Shown here: positions 1 to 6,345 of the stretch, piece by piece
How the letters are laid out: every line of letters starts with the position of its first letter
Position numbering within the stretch: position 1 is the stretch's first letter
NCBI GenBank assembly: GCA_025362115.1
Contig: JANYIK010000185.1
Span: 1 to 6,587 of the forward strand
Source: Methylophilaceae bacterium
GTDB lineage: Bacteria > Pseudomonadota > Gammaproteobacteria > Burkholderiales > Methylophilaceae
Direction of reading: 5' to 3'
Length of the DNA stretch: 6,587 bases
Notes under the pieces: model-generated
Databases searched by the model: none
Told to the model about the DNA's origin: nothing
The model's input: only the letters and a program-made list of their open reading frames with translations
Translations under genes and position numbers: made by a program

Positions 1-3000
1 GCTCACATTTTGCGCGGCGATGCCCACCAGACTGCCGCCGTAATAGTCATGTGCAGTAATAGAAGAGTTGTGATCCATGGTCAGGTCATGGGCAGCAATG
101 ATGGCTGTGCCACCATAATGGCCATCTGCACCTATGGAGGAGCCATTGTCCATGCTGATGGTGTTCGCTTTAACGAATACGTCGCCACCGTAAAAGGTGG
201 CGCCAATGTGCGAGCCATGATCCATGGTCAGGCTGTTGGCGGAGACCTCTACAAAGCCGCCGTATTGGGCATTGATGGAGGCGCTATTATCCATGGAGAT
301 GCTATGGCCGACAGCTTCTACGCCATAAGTGCCGCCACCATAAAAGCTGATGTGGTAGTTATCCATCACCAAGTCACCCAGGCTTTCGACAAGCGCTTTG
401 TTGGGGGTATGAATGTTGATGCCGCCATAAGCGGCTATCACGCCAGCTGCCAGTTTTAGGCCAACATCGCCATTGGCATAGATGTTGGAATTACCCAAGG
501 CGCTTTCATCTTTTACAAACACGTTACCAGCTTCACCACCACCACTAGAACCAATGTTCAAGCTAGTTGTGGCAACGTCAAGGAAATTGGCGGCGGTGCC
601 GATATCACCACCGAACGAATATAACTGTATGGAGCTTGCCGTCAACAGGCCGGTACCGGCGATATTTCCGCCAAAGGTTTGCACATGGATATACCCCGAC
701 GGGTTAACGCCGTCATCCCCCATGCGGGAACCGGCATTCATGGTGAAATTGCCGTGGGCGATGATGCTCACAGCTCCGGCATAACCGGCGGTGGCGGCAC
801 CAGTTTGTGCGCCAGAATTATAGGTGATGTTGCCGCCTTCGATGGAGATATTGGCATCGCTGCCATAGCATGCGCAACCGCTAAGCGCAGGGTCAGCTGC
901 ACCGATACCGGCTTCATTCACGTTGGTGAAAGAGTTGGCGCCGCTGCCACCGGTCAGGGTGATGTTGCCGTAGCTGATGCCATCGAAAGCCTCAATGTCC
1001 TGGTGGGCGAAAGAACCCAGTGTGGCAATGAACGCATTGGAATGATTACCCGAACCCCCTTGCAGCGTGATGCTCTTGGCATGAACGTATTGGGTGATGC
1101 CGGTGGTGGTGGTGGTGGCGTAAATCCCAGCAAAGCTACCCGTACCCGCACCGCCAGTGAAGGTGATGATGGGGTTGAAATGGTCGTCCGGGATGGGGTT
1201 GCCACTCACATCGAAACCATTGTAGCCGCCTACGGTTTGTAGGGTGTTGTTTAGATTAACAGCTATGCTCGCTGAATTGCCCGTTCCTGCCGAGCCACCG
1301 GTCATCGTCAAATGGCTACCGGTATTGTAAAAGCCGATGCGCTGTTGTGTCCCAAGGGCAAACAATGTTGCGGAATTCGTATTCCCCGTGCTATTGCCGG
1401 CCAGCAGTTCAATATCCCCACCGCTGCCGATGCCCATGTAGCCTGTTGACTGCATGTAGGCATAATGATTAGTGGTGCTGCCATTACCCCCCTGTAACTT
1501 GAGGCCGCCATCAGTGATGATGGCAAGGCGCCCACCAGCGATCACAGCCACCGCCTTACCCGCTGCATCGGCATCCAGCACCATCTTGTTGGAGAAGTTG
1601 AAGATATCGACATTGCCATTCACGTTAACAATGTCGTTGATGACCACGCCGCCGTCATGGCTGCCGTCCGGGCCGCCGCGACTTGCCGCCCACCCCGGCC
1701 CAAACACCGAGTAGGTATCCGCCAGGGCATTGTTGGCATCGGCCACCATGCCCAGATTCATCTCGCCAGTGATGGGGGCGTTGATGATGATCTTGCCGTC
1801 GGCAATCAGGTAAAGTGTAGGCGTGCCGGAGGCCGAGGCCGAGTTAATCGCAGAATTCACGGTAATGTCGCCATGCCCGCTGGCATTTGTGGTATTCACC
1901 GTGCTACCAGCATAAGGCGTGAAAGAACCCAGCGCAGTATCAATGGTGACATTGGTGCCGCTAGTGAGAGCGTTTGCGATATCAGTTGCTGCGGATGCAT
2001 TCACCACGAAGTCATTCGGATCAAGCAGCCATTGCCCGCCATGACCGCCTTTGGTGAGCGCGCTAGCCTTAACGGTAATCCCTGCAATATCTAGCGTGGC
2101 GGCAGAAGTTTCAACAAAACCACCGTTTGCACCGCGGGCATCGAACAGACCAGCGTAATGGCCTGCGTCATCGGCAAAGCCACGGAAATGACCACCATCG
2201 GCAGTGGTGTCGCCTTTAACTTCTACCACCGAGGTTGCCGTGGTATCTACCTTACCCGCAGACCGAAATTGAATCTTGCCATTTTGACCAACTACGGCGG
2301 TGCTGGCAGAAACCGTGCCACTATTCAGCACCGAGAAGATGTTGCCGCCGTTGTTCACTACCATTTGCGACAGGTTCACGTCCTGACTTTGTGCGCTGAC
2401 TTTGACGCGCAATGAAGGGTCAGAGGAATCCACCAACTCAACCGAATGCCCGGCAGCAAGAATCGCCTCGCCAGATGGTGTAGAAATCACACCGCTGTTG
2501 GCTACTTGAGGCGCTATCAAATAAACGAAGCCACCGTTTGGGGTCGTGATCTCGCCGGCGTTGGTAACTTTGCCAGCGGAGAGCGTGTCGGCATTGAAGC
2601 GCATCTTGCCATTCAAGAAGTCGCTATCGGTCATATTCAGGCTGGAAGCCACAAAACCCGCGGTATTGATTTTTGCGCCAGCGCCTATCATGACCCCAGC
2701 AGGGTTGATGAGGAACACTTTACCGTTTGAAGAAAGCGTACCTAGAATCTGTGACATGCCACCACCTGCATCCACCCGATTTAACACAGCACTCAGTGCT
2801 GAGGGTTGGTCGAAACGTAGCTTTTCACCCGCCAGAATATTAAAGTTTGGCCATTTGAGAATGGCTCCATTGCTGGTGGTGATGGTGAGCGTGGTGCCAT
2901 TAATTGTGTAAGTAGCAGAACCGTGGGTGACGGTGTAGTTAGCATCTTGGGCAATTGCCTGAGCTTGCATGAAGGTGAAGCAAGAAGCAACTGCAATATG

Positions 3001-3066
3001 CAAGGCTTTTTGGCGTAGGTTCGCGCCTGATTTCGCTTTGGTTTTAATGTTTGCTTGGGTATTCAT
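1..3066 (-). CDS. TpsA-type exoprotein (filamentous haemagglutinin-like), 3' end beyond window
   Basis: This is the secreted partner of a two-partner secretion pair, probably a surface adhesin. I read the minus frame from the ATG at 3066 to base 1: 1022 codons and no stop. An AAGGAG Shine-Dalgarno (3074-3079) lies 7 nt before the ATG. Residues 1-39 form a long signal peptide with a basic n-region and likely cleavage after A37 or A39. Residues about 41-240 form the haemagglutination-activity (TPS) domain: L-N-R-V at 95-98, then the hallmark INPAGV with N121-P122. A GGFVETSA segment near 316-323 and WLLDP at 346-350 are also typical of FhaB-like proteins. The rest is a Gly/Asn/Thr/Ser-rich beta-helix with a GG-repeat block (about 522-745) and an MD(N/H) repeat array (899 to the edge). 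Apart from C29 in the signal peptide, the only cysteines seen are C731 and C733. The gene follows tpsB by 112 bp. The family assignment is firm. The ligand and the C-terminal end are unknown. Confidence 0.93.
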   Translation of the reverse strand, partial: MNTQANIKTKAKSGANLRQKALHIAVASCFTFMQAQAIAQDANYTVTHGSATYTINGTTLTITTSNGAILKWPNFNILAGEKLRFDQPSALSAVLNRVDAGGGMSQILGTLSSNGKVFLINPAGVMIGAGAKINTAGFVASSLNMTDSDFLNGKMRFNADTLSAGKVTNAGEITTPNGGFVYLIAPQVANSGVISTPSGEAILAAGHSVELVDSSDPSLRVKVSAQSQDVNLSQMVVNNGGNIFSVLNSGTVSASTAVVGQNGKIQFRSAGKVDTTATSVVEVKGDTTADGGHFRGFADDAGHYAGLFDARGANGGFVETSAATLDIAGITVKASALTKGGHGGQWLLDPNDFVVNASAATDIANALTSGTNVTIDTALGSFTPYAGSTVNTTNASGHGDITVNSAINSASASGTPTLYLIADGKIIINAPITGEMNLGMVADANNALADTYSVFGPGWAASRGGPDGSHDGGVVINDIVNVNGNVDIFNFSNKMVLDADAAGKAVAVIAGGRLAIITDGGLKLQGGNGSTTNHYAYMQSTGYMGIGSGGDIELLAGNSTGNTNSATLFALGTQQRIGFYNTGSHLTMTGGSAGTGNSASIAVNLNNTLQTVGGYNGFDVSGNPIPDDHFNPIITFTGGAGTGSFAGIYATTTTTGITQYVHAKSITLQGGSGNHSNAFIATLGSFAHQDIEAFDGISYGNITLTGGSGANSFTNVNEAGIGAADPALSGCACYGSDANISIEGGNITYNSGAQTGAATAGYAGAVSIIAHGNFTMNAGSRMGDDGVNPSGYIHVQTFGGNIAGTGLLTASSIQLYSFGGDIGTAANFLDVATTSLNIGSSGGGEAGNVFVKDESALGNSNIYANGDVGLKLAAGVIAAYGGINIHTPNKALVESLGDLVMDNYHISFYGGGTYGVEAVGHSISMDNSASINAQYGGFVEVSANSLTMDHGSHIGATFYGGDVFVKANTISMDNGSSIGADGHYGGTAIIAAHDLTMDHNSSITAHDYYGGSLVGIAAQNVS
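7..372 (-). repeat. Five tandem ~24-residue MD(N/H) repeats in the TpsA passenger
   Basis: Five consecutive units of 24, 23, 24, 25 and about 26 residues lie at 301-372, 232-300, 160-231, 85-159 and 7-84 (minus strand, first to last). Each opens with a hydrophobic residue, S/T/V, then Met-Asp and Asn or His, and most continue with G/S, S, I, x, A, then Y-G-G and a valine-rich strand ending in A-N/H/Q. Units 2 and 4 start ISMDN, while units 3 and 5 start LTMDH, so a two-unit period of about 49 residues is visible. Units 3 and 5 share 15 identical bases (218-232 and 71-85, 147 bp apart). The last two codons in the window, Val-Ser, could begin a sixth unit. The pattern fits stacked coils of a right-handed beta-helix. 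That structure is inferred from the family. Confidence 0.85.
832..1503 (-). repeat. Degenerate GG-containing repeats in the TpsA passenger
   Basis: Seven imperfect units begin at residues 522, 552, 586, 634, 666, 702 and 740 with a beta-strand of the form I/L-T/K/E/S-hydrophobic-x, usually followed by G-G and a G/S/N-rich turn (LKLQGGNG, LTMTGGSA, ITFTGGAG, ITLQGGSG, ITLTGGSG, ISIEGG). The second unit (IELLAGNS) lacks the first Gly. Spacing varies from 30 to 48 residues, so these are diverged beta-helix turns and not a recent tandem duplication. They were found by eye from the translation, and the unit boundaries are approximate. Confidence 0.65.
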
Positions 3067-3073
3067 GTTGGAG

Positions 3074-3079
3074 CTCCTT
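3074..3079 (-). promoter_or_regulatory. Shine-Dalgarno of the tpsA-like gene
   Basis: The minus strand reads AAGGAG followed by a 7-nt spacer and ATG at 3066. This near-perfect site fixes the start of the exoprotein and places the signal peptide at the very N-terminus. Confidence 0.85.
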
Positions 3080-3111
3080 AACAAATTTTTCGCTACATTT
3101 CTTGTTACTAA

Positions 3112-3132
3112 TTACGGCTAAAGATACCGTAA
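3112..3132 (-). other. Small inverted repeat in the tpsB-tpsA gap
   Basis: TTACGG at 3112-3117 pairs with CCGTAA at 3127-3132 around a 9-nt loop. On the minus-strand transcript this would be a 6-bp stem between the tpsB stop and the tpsA ribosome site. No U-run follows it, so it is not a convincing intrinsic terminator. It could be a processing or stability element, or chance in an AT-rich spacer. Confidence 0.3.
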
Positions 3133-3148
3133 ATTAAGTGATGAAACT

Positions 3149-3192
3149 GTGAGTTATTACCACGAATCGAGTGAGTTATTACCACGTATAAC
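3149..3192. repeat. 22-bp imperfect tandem duplication over the tpsB stop codon
   Basis: The 16 bases GTGAGTTATTACCACG occur at 3149-3164 and again at 3171-3186, exactly 22 bp apart. By eye the full 22-bp units match at 18 of 22 positions. The copy at 3171-3186 contains the end of the tpsB coding sequence (the final Trp codon and TAA), and the other copy lies just downstream of the stop. It looks like a short local duplication of the gene end. Confidence 0.75.
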
Positions 3193-4879
3193 CGAAGCTG
3201 CCATGCACATATTTATTACCACTATCAAAAGCACCGCCATTATCCTTGTCGCCAGTGATGACATTGGCCAGATCAACGCGTCCGACAAAGTGCTTGCCAT
3301 AACCCAAGCGTAGCCCAGCGCCTATGCTGCTGATTGAAACATTGGTACCGTCGTTGACCCCGCTGGTATCGTCATTGTTGTTAACATTCGCTCTGTCGAA
3401 AAACAGTACGCCACGCAGGGAGAAGTTTTCACCTATTTTCTTGCCGAAATCAGGGGTGATGCCTTCCAGTTTCAAGAGATAACCTTTGTCTCCGGCAATC
3501 TCGCTTTCATGAAAGCCGCGTACAGTATCAGCGCCACCAGCACGGAACTGTTCTATTGACACCAGATGGTCGTCTGTATATTGAAAATTAACCGTGGCAT
3601 GGAGCTGCCAATCTGCAGGTAGTTGGCGCAGGTAATCCAGGTTCAAATTGAATTTGGTGAAGCCGCTATCGGCTAAAAATGGCACAAAGGCATCATTGTG
3701 ACCATTTTTGTCAAAGCCAGACCAGTTTACTGCGGCGGAAGCACTGGTGGACAATTGTTGTCCTTCCGGAGCCCAGGTAGACGAATAGGTTAAGCCCAGC
3801 GGCGTAGTGCTAACACCGGTGGTCAATGGGCCGAAAGCTGAGGCGCTGGTAGGGCGCGTGTCACGATTGTCAAAAGTGAAAGTTATTTTCTGCTCGTAGT
3901 CTTTTAGTTTAGGCAATTGGTGATTGTAGTGAAAACCCAACACCAAACCTTTGCCACTAATATTACCTAGTAAGCCTACCGGTATGTTGGTTGGGCTTGT
4001 TGACGTGGTGTTGGAGTACGACCCCACCAAATCTATACTGTCGCCTGCGGCGCTACCTGTGTAGCCCAAAGAATAAAGGGGGATGGTGTAGGACAAGGCA
4101 AAAATCTGCACGTCATGGTCAGCATCGAAAAAACTTTGTGGGTAATGCGGGGTGGTGATGTATTGCGCGGTGAGACGCTGGTCAGTGCCAAATATATTGA
4201 AATTCTGGTAGCCAAAACTGACGCGCCCGTGACCGCTTTCACGGTTGCCGGTGTTATCTAATGTGATAAAGGCTTTCCACGGTTTTTCGTCTATCACCTT
4301 CACTGTGGCTTCTACAGTGTTTTCTTGGGTTTCGCTATCAGTGAACAGCACCGCGGTTTGCTTGGTCGGGTTTTCGTTGGCAACTTTAAGGCTGCTGCTG
4401 ATTTTGTTGATGTTGGGAGTTTCGCCTTCTTTGAGTGAAGGTATGGCACGCAGCGCATTTTCTGTGCTGTAGACTTGATTGCCTTCTACTTTGATGTTAC
4501 TAATTTTTTGTTCAATGACTTTGAGTGAAATGATCCCTTGTTCTAGTTCCTGCTCTGGCAATGTAACGCGCACAGCGTTGTAGCCGCGGCTGATATAAGC
4601 GTCTTGCAGCGCTTCCAGCGCTTGCTGTACGTCGCCAAAGTCCTTTTGTTTGCCGATGTAGGGTTGCACCAATGCTTGTAGCTCTTCGCTAGAGATGATG
4701 GCGTTGCCTTCTATCTTGAACTCAGAAATATCGAATTTTGGGGCGGGGGGTACTTGTATTTCAGGAATATCCTTGGTGGTGTCTGCTACTGGTTCTGCAG
4801 CCAGTATCGGGTTTGCAGAGAGCGCCAAAATGGCGGCAGAGCTTGCAATCAGTAGGGGGCGAAGTCGCAGCAGGTGCAT
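3179..4879 (-). CDS. TpsB outer-membrane transporter (ShlB/FhaC/HMW1B family, Omp85 superfamily)
   Basis: This is the outer-membrane pore that recognises the TPS domain of the adjacent exoprotein and exports it to the surface. The product is 566 residues, a normal length for the family. Residues 1-28 are a signal peptide (basic start, hydrophobic core, cleavage near A27/A28). A short Pro-containing linker (41-48) precedes POTRA 1 (about 49-124) and POTRA 2 (about 126-201, with the typical ENPTK and DEKPW segments). The rest is a 16-strand-type beta-barrel. The conserved loop motif VRGF is at 453-456, within an F-x-x-GG-x-x-T-V-R-G-F context, and FFD is at 493-495. The protein ends in Tyr-Thr-Trp, an outer-membrane C-terminal signature. 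I chose the ATG at 4879 over an in-frame GTG at 4906 because GGAG precedes it by 5 nt and it puts the signal peptide first. It is followed by tpsA in the same direction. Specificity for that neighbour is inferred from gene order. Confidence 0.96.
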   Translation of the reverse strand: MHLLRLRPLLIASSAAILALSANPILAAEPVADTTKDIPEIQVPPAPKFDISEFKIEGNAIISSEELQALVQPYIGKQKDFGDVQQALEALQDAYISRGYNAVRVTLPEQELEQGIISLKVIEQKISNIKVEGNQVYSTENALRAIPSLKEGETPNINKISSSLKVANENPTKQTAVLFTDSETQENTVEATVKVIDEKPWKAFITLDNTGNRESGHGRVSFGYQNFNIFGTDQRLTAQYITTPHYPQSFFDADHDVQIFALSYTIPLYSLGYTGSAAGDSIDLVGSYSNTTSTSPTNIPVGLLGNISGKGLVLGFHYNHQLPKLKDYEQKITFTFDNRDTRPTSASAFGPLTTGVSTTPLGLTYSSTWAPEGQQLSTSASAAVNWSGFDKNGHNDAFVPFLADSGFTKFNLNLDYLRQLPADWQLHATVNFQYTDDHLVSIEQFRAGGADTVRGFHESEIAGDKGYLLKLEGITPDFGKKIGENFSLRGVLFFDRANVNNNDDTSGVNDGTNVSISSIGAGLRLGYGKHFVGRVDLANVITGDKDNGGAFDSGNKYVHGSFGYTW

Positions 4880-4884
4880 GGAGG

Positions 4885-4888
4885 CTCC
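4885..4888 (-). promoter_or_regulatory. Ribosome binding site deciding the tpsB start
   Basis: The minus strand reads TTGGAG, then CCTCC, then ATG, so GGAG sits 5 nt before the ATG at 4879. The upstream in-frame GTG at 4906 would add nine residues ahead of a normal signal peptide and has no comparable site. Confidence 0.7.
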
Positions 4889-4920
4889 AAAAAATAATAC
4901 AGACACAAAAATTATGCCCG

Positions 4921-4950
4921 ATTATCTTAGGTTAAAAGGGGTGAAGTCAA
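4921..4950 (-). promoter_or_regulatory. Sigma70-like promoter for the tpsB-tpsA operon
   Basis: The minus strand has TTGACT (-35, complement of 4945-4950), an 18-bp spacer and GATAAT (-10, complement of 4921-4926). Five of six bases match consensus in each box. The predicted transcription start is near 4914, giving a leader of about 35 nt before the tpsB ATG. No other promoter of this quality was seen between here and the tpsA start. Confidence 0.6.
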
Positions 4951-4969
4951 GTATTTTCATATTAGGAAA

Positions 4970-4988
4970 AAGGATAACTATCATTATT
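4970..4988 (-). promoter_or_regulatory. Weak Fur-box-like element upstream of tpsB
   Basis: On the minus strand the first ten bases read AATAATGATA, nine of ten identical to the start of the classical Fur-box consensus. The whole 19-mer matches at about 13 of 19 positions by eye. The same stretch contains the near-palindrome GATAACTATC (4973-4982). It lies about 65 bp upstream of the predicted transcription start, rather far for simple repression. The sequence is very AT-rich, so chance similarity is likely. Confidence 0.2.
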
Positions 4989-5078
4989 AATCAATTAGTT
5001 AAATAATTTATATGAAATTCTGCATGAGATGTGTCCCATTTTTACAACAGTTTTGAAAAATTATTCAAAATTTGTCGC

Positions 5079-5087
5079 TGGTATGAT
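5079..5087 (+). promoter_or_regulatory. Extended -10 promoter candidate for the glycosyltransferase-rarA operon
   Basis: TGGTATGAT fits an extended -10 element (TGn followed by TATGAT, five of six matches to TATAAT). There is no good -35 at 17 bp. TTATTC (5061-5066) lies 15 bp upstream, and TTGAAA (5053-5058) is too far. The predicted start near 5094 would leave a leader of about 55 nt. Confidence 0.45.
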
Positions 5088-5112
5088 GTCGAATCGGGTC
5101 AGATTAAACTGC

Positions 5113-5132
5113 GTCAAACTTGAGTCAACTTA
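5113..5132 (+). repeat. Short direct repeat in the glycosyltransferase leader
   Basis: GTCAAACTT (5113-5121) and GTCAACTTA (5124-5132) form an imperfect direct repeat with 11-bp spacing, about one helical turn. A further GTCA lies at 5098. It falls between the candidate promoter and the start codon and could be an operator half-site pair, or could be chance. Confidence 0.25.
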
Positions 5133-5138
5133 AAGATT

Positions 5139-5146
5139 GGGGAAAG
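5139..5146 (+). promoter_or_regulatory. Ribosome binding site favouring the GTG start at 5149
   Basis: GGGGAAAG lies directly before the GTG at 5149, with GGGGA ending 5 nt from it. The alternative in-frame TTG at 5137 overlaps this purine run and has only a weak A-rich stretch upstream. The resulting N-terminus, M-S-R-I-V-F-A-W, begins directly on the first Rossmann strand, as expected for the family. Confidence 0.6.
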
Positions 5147-5148
5147 TA

Positions 5149-6345
5149 GTGAGCCGTATCGTTTTCGCCTGGGAGCTGGGAGCCAATTACGGCTATATTT
5201 CGCAGTTCCTGCCGTTCGCGCGTGCGTTGAAATCACGCGGCCATGAAGTGGTATTGGTGGTGCGAGAACTGCATCACGCGCATCGCATGATGGCTGATGG
5301 CGACATCTCGATAATGCAGGCACCCATTTGGTTGCCAACGGTACAGGGATTACCCGAACCACCTTTGAATTACGCCGAGATTCTGCTGCGTTTTGGCTAT
5401 CACGATGCACAAAGCCTGTCTGGTGTGGTGAGCGCCTGGCGCAGCTTGCTGACTTTATTTAAGGCTGACGTGGTGGTGGCCAGTCATGCGCCTACTGCAT
5501 TATTGGCCGCTCGTAGCTTGGGCTTGTCCGCCGCCAGTTTGGGCACAGGATTCAGCATTCCTCCTGGAGTGTCGCCCACACCTAATATGCGCTATTGGGT
5601 GAATGTGCCAGCGGAGCGCTTGAATAGTGGAGACGCACTTGTACTAAGTACGATGAATGCGGTTTTGCAGACTAACGGCAAACCCGCAATGGCAAGCGTG
5701 AGTGAGTTGTTCAATGTGCAGGAGCAGTTTTTATGCACTCTGCCGGAGCTGGATCACTATCCTAAACGTGCCCAGACGCGCTATTGGGGTGCGGTGTATG
5801 ACACGCAAATGGGGCAAGAGGTTGCTTGGAGGGATAGTGATGCGAAGCGCGTGGTGGTTTATATGGAACCGTCGCACCGCGACTTTCCGGCCTTGTTGGA
5901 GGCCATCAAACAAAGTGGCGCGCAAGCACTGGTTTGCGCGCCAGGGATTTCCGCCAATTTGCTCAAAGCCAGTGAAACGGAAGCGGTACGCATTTATAAC
6001 CAGCCTATCAAGTTTCTGGGTTTGATGGAAACCTGTGATTTAGCTATATGCCACGCCGGACACGGCACCACTGCGGGCATGTTGATGGCGGGAGTGCCAT
6101 TATTGATGTTCCCCAACCATTTGGAGCAGTTCTTGTTAGCCAAGAGTGTGCATGAGTTGGGAGCTGGCTTACTGGTTAATTTGGAAGCTCCTGCTCCGGA
6201 ATTGTTGCCCGTATTACAGCGCATGTTGCAAACACCCGAGTTCAAGGCAAAGGCACGGTATTTTGCTGATAGCCACAAAGACTTCACTCAAGACGCTTTG
6301 ATTGCCAGTGTCACTTCACGCATCGAGGAGCTCGCGGCCAAGTGA
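5149..6345 (+). CDS. GT-B glycosyltransferase, GT1/MGT-like (UDP-sugar dependent)
   Basis: The predicted enzyme transfers a sugar from a nucleotide-sugar donor to an unidentified acceptor. The product is 398 residues from the GTG at 5149, a normal size for MGT/YjiC-like enzymes. The N-terminal Rossmann domain begins with strand IVFAWELGANYGY, then a helix and HEVVLVV. The C-terminal donor domain starts about residue 234 (RVVVYMEP). It contains the family's donor-binding region CHAGHGTTAGMLMAGVP, with H302, G304, H305 and G306-T307-T308, and ends in PNHLEQ (E326-Q327), where plant and bacterial relatives often have D-Q. No signal peptide or membrane segment is evident, so it should be cytosolic or peripherally membrane-bound. 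It is divergent from tpsB and overlaps rarA by 4 bp. The fold and class are well supported. The acceptor (lipid, glycan, small molecule or protein) is unknown. A MurG-like or EryCIII-like label would be equally generic. Confidence 0.85.
   Translation: MSRIVFAWELGANYGYISQFLPFARALKSRGHEVVLVVRELHHAHRMMADGDISIMQAPIWLPTVQGLPEPPLNYAEILLRFGYHDAQSLSGVVSAWRSLLTLFKADVVVASHAPTALLAARSLGLSAASLGTGFSIPPGVSPTPNMRYWVNVPAERLNSGDALVLSTMNAVLQTNGKPAMASVSELFNVQEQFLCTLPELDHYPKRAQTRYWGAVYDTQMGQEVAWRDSDAKRVVVYMEPSHRDFPALLEAIKQSGAQALVCAPGISANLLKASETEAVRIYNQPIKFLGLMETCDLAICHAGHGTTAGMLMAGVPLLMFPNHLEQFLLAKSVHELGAGLLVNLEAPAPELLPVLQRMLQTPEFKAKARYFADSHKDFTQDALIASVTSRIEELAAK

Noticed and set aside
1..372. CRISPR array or non-coding tandem repeat at the left edge
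   Set aside because: The periodic pattern is at protein level with unequal 69-78 bp units, diverged DNA and an unbroken reading frame. There are no identical repeats separated by unique spacers.
10..459. Plus-strand open frame of 149 codons antisense to the tpsA repeats
   Set aside because: It is the exact complement frame of the TpsA repeat region, where Gly- and Ala-rich codons lack stops on both strands. Its product is low-complexity with no recognisable domain, and the minus frame carries clear TPS family motifs.
679..1242. Plus-strand open frame of 187 codons
   Set aside because: It is a shadow of the TpsA passenger in the same codon register as the minus-strand gene. There is no ribosome site or domain, and the true coding strand has family-typical repeats here.
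1657..2094. Plus-strand open frame of 145 codons
   Set aside because: It is antisense to the TpsA segment containing WLLDP and flanking conserved blocks, and it has no recognisable protein features.
3112..3132. Intrinsic terminator between tpsB and tpsA
   Set aside because: The stem is only 6 bp with a 9-nt loop, and there is no T-run on the minus strand after it.
4880..4906. Nine-residue N-terminal extension of TpsB from a GTG at 4906
   Set aside because: The ATG at 4879 has a GGAG at good spacing and gives a normal signal peptide. The GTG would also sit very close to the predicted transcription start.
5137..5148. TTG start of the glycosyltransferase at 5137
   Set aside because: It overlaps the purine-rich ribosome site that serves the GTG at 5149, and the four extra residues have no family support.
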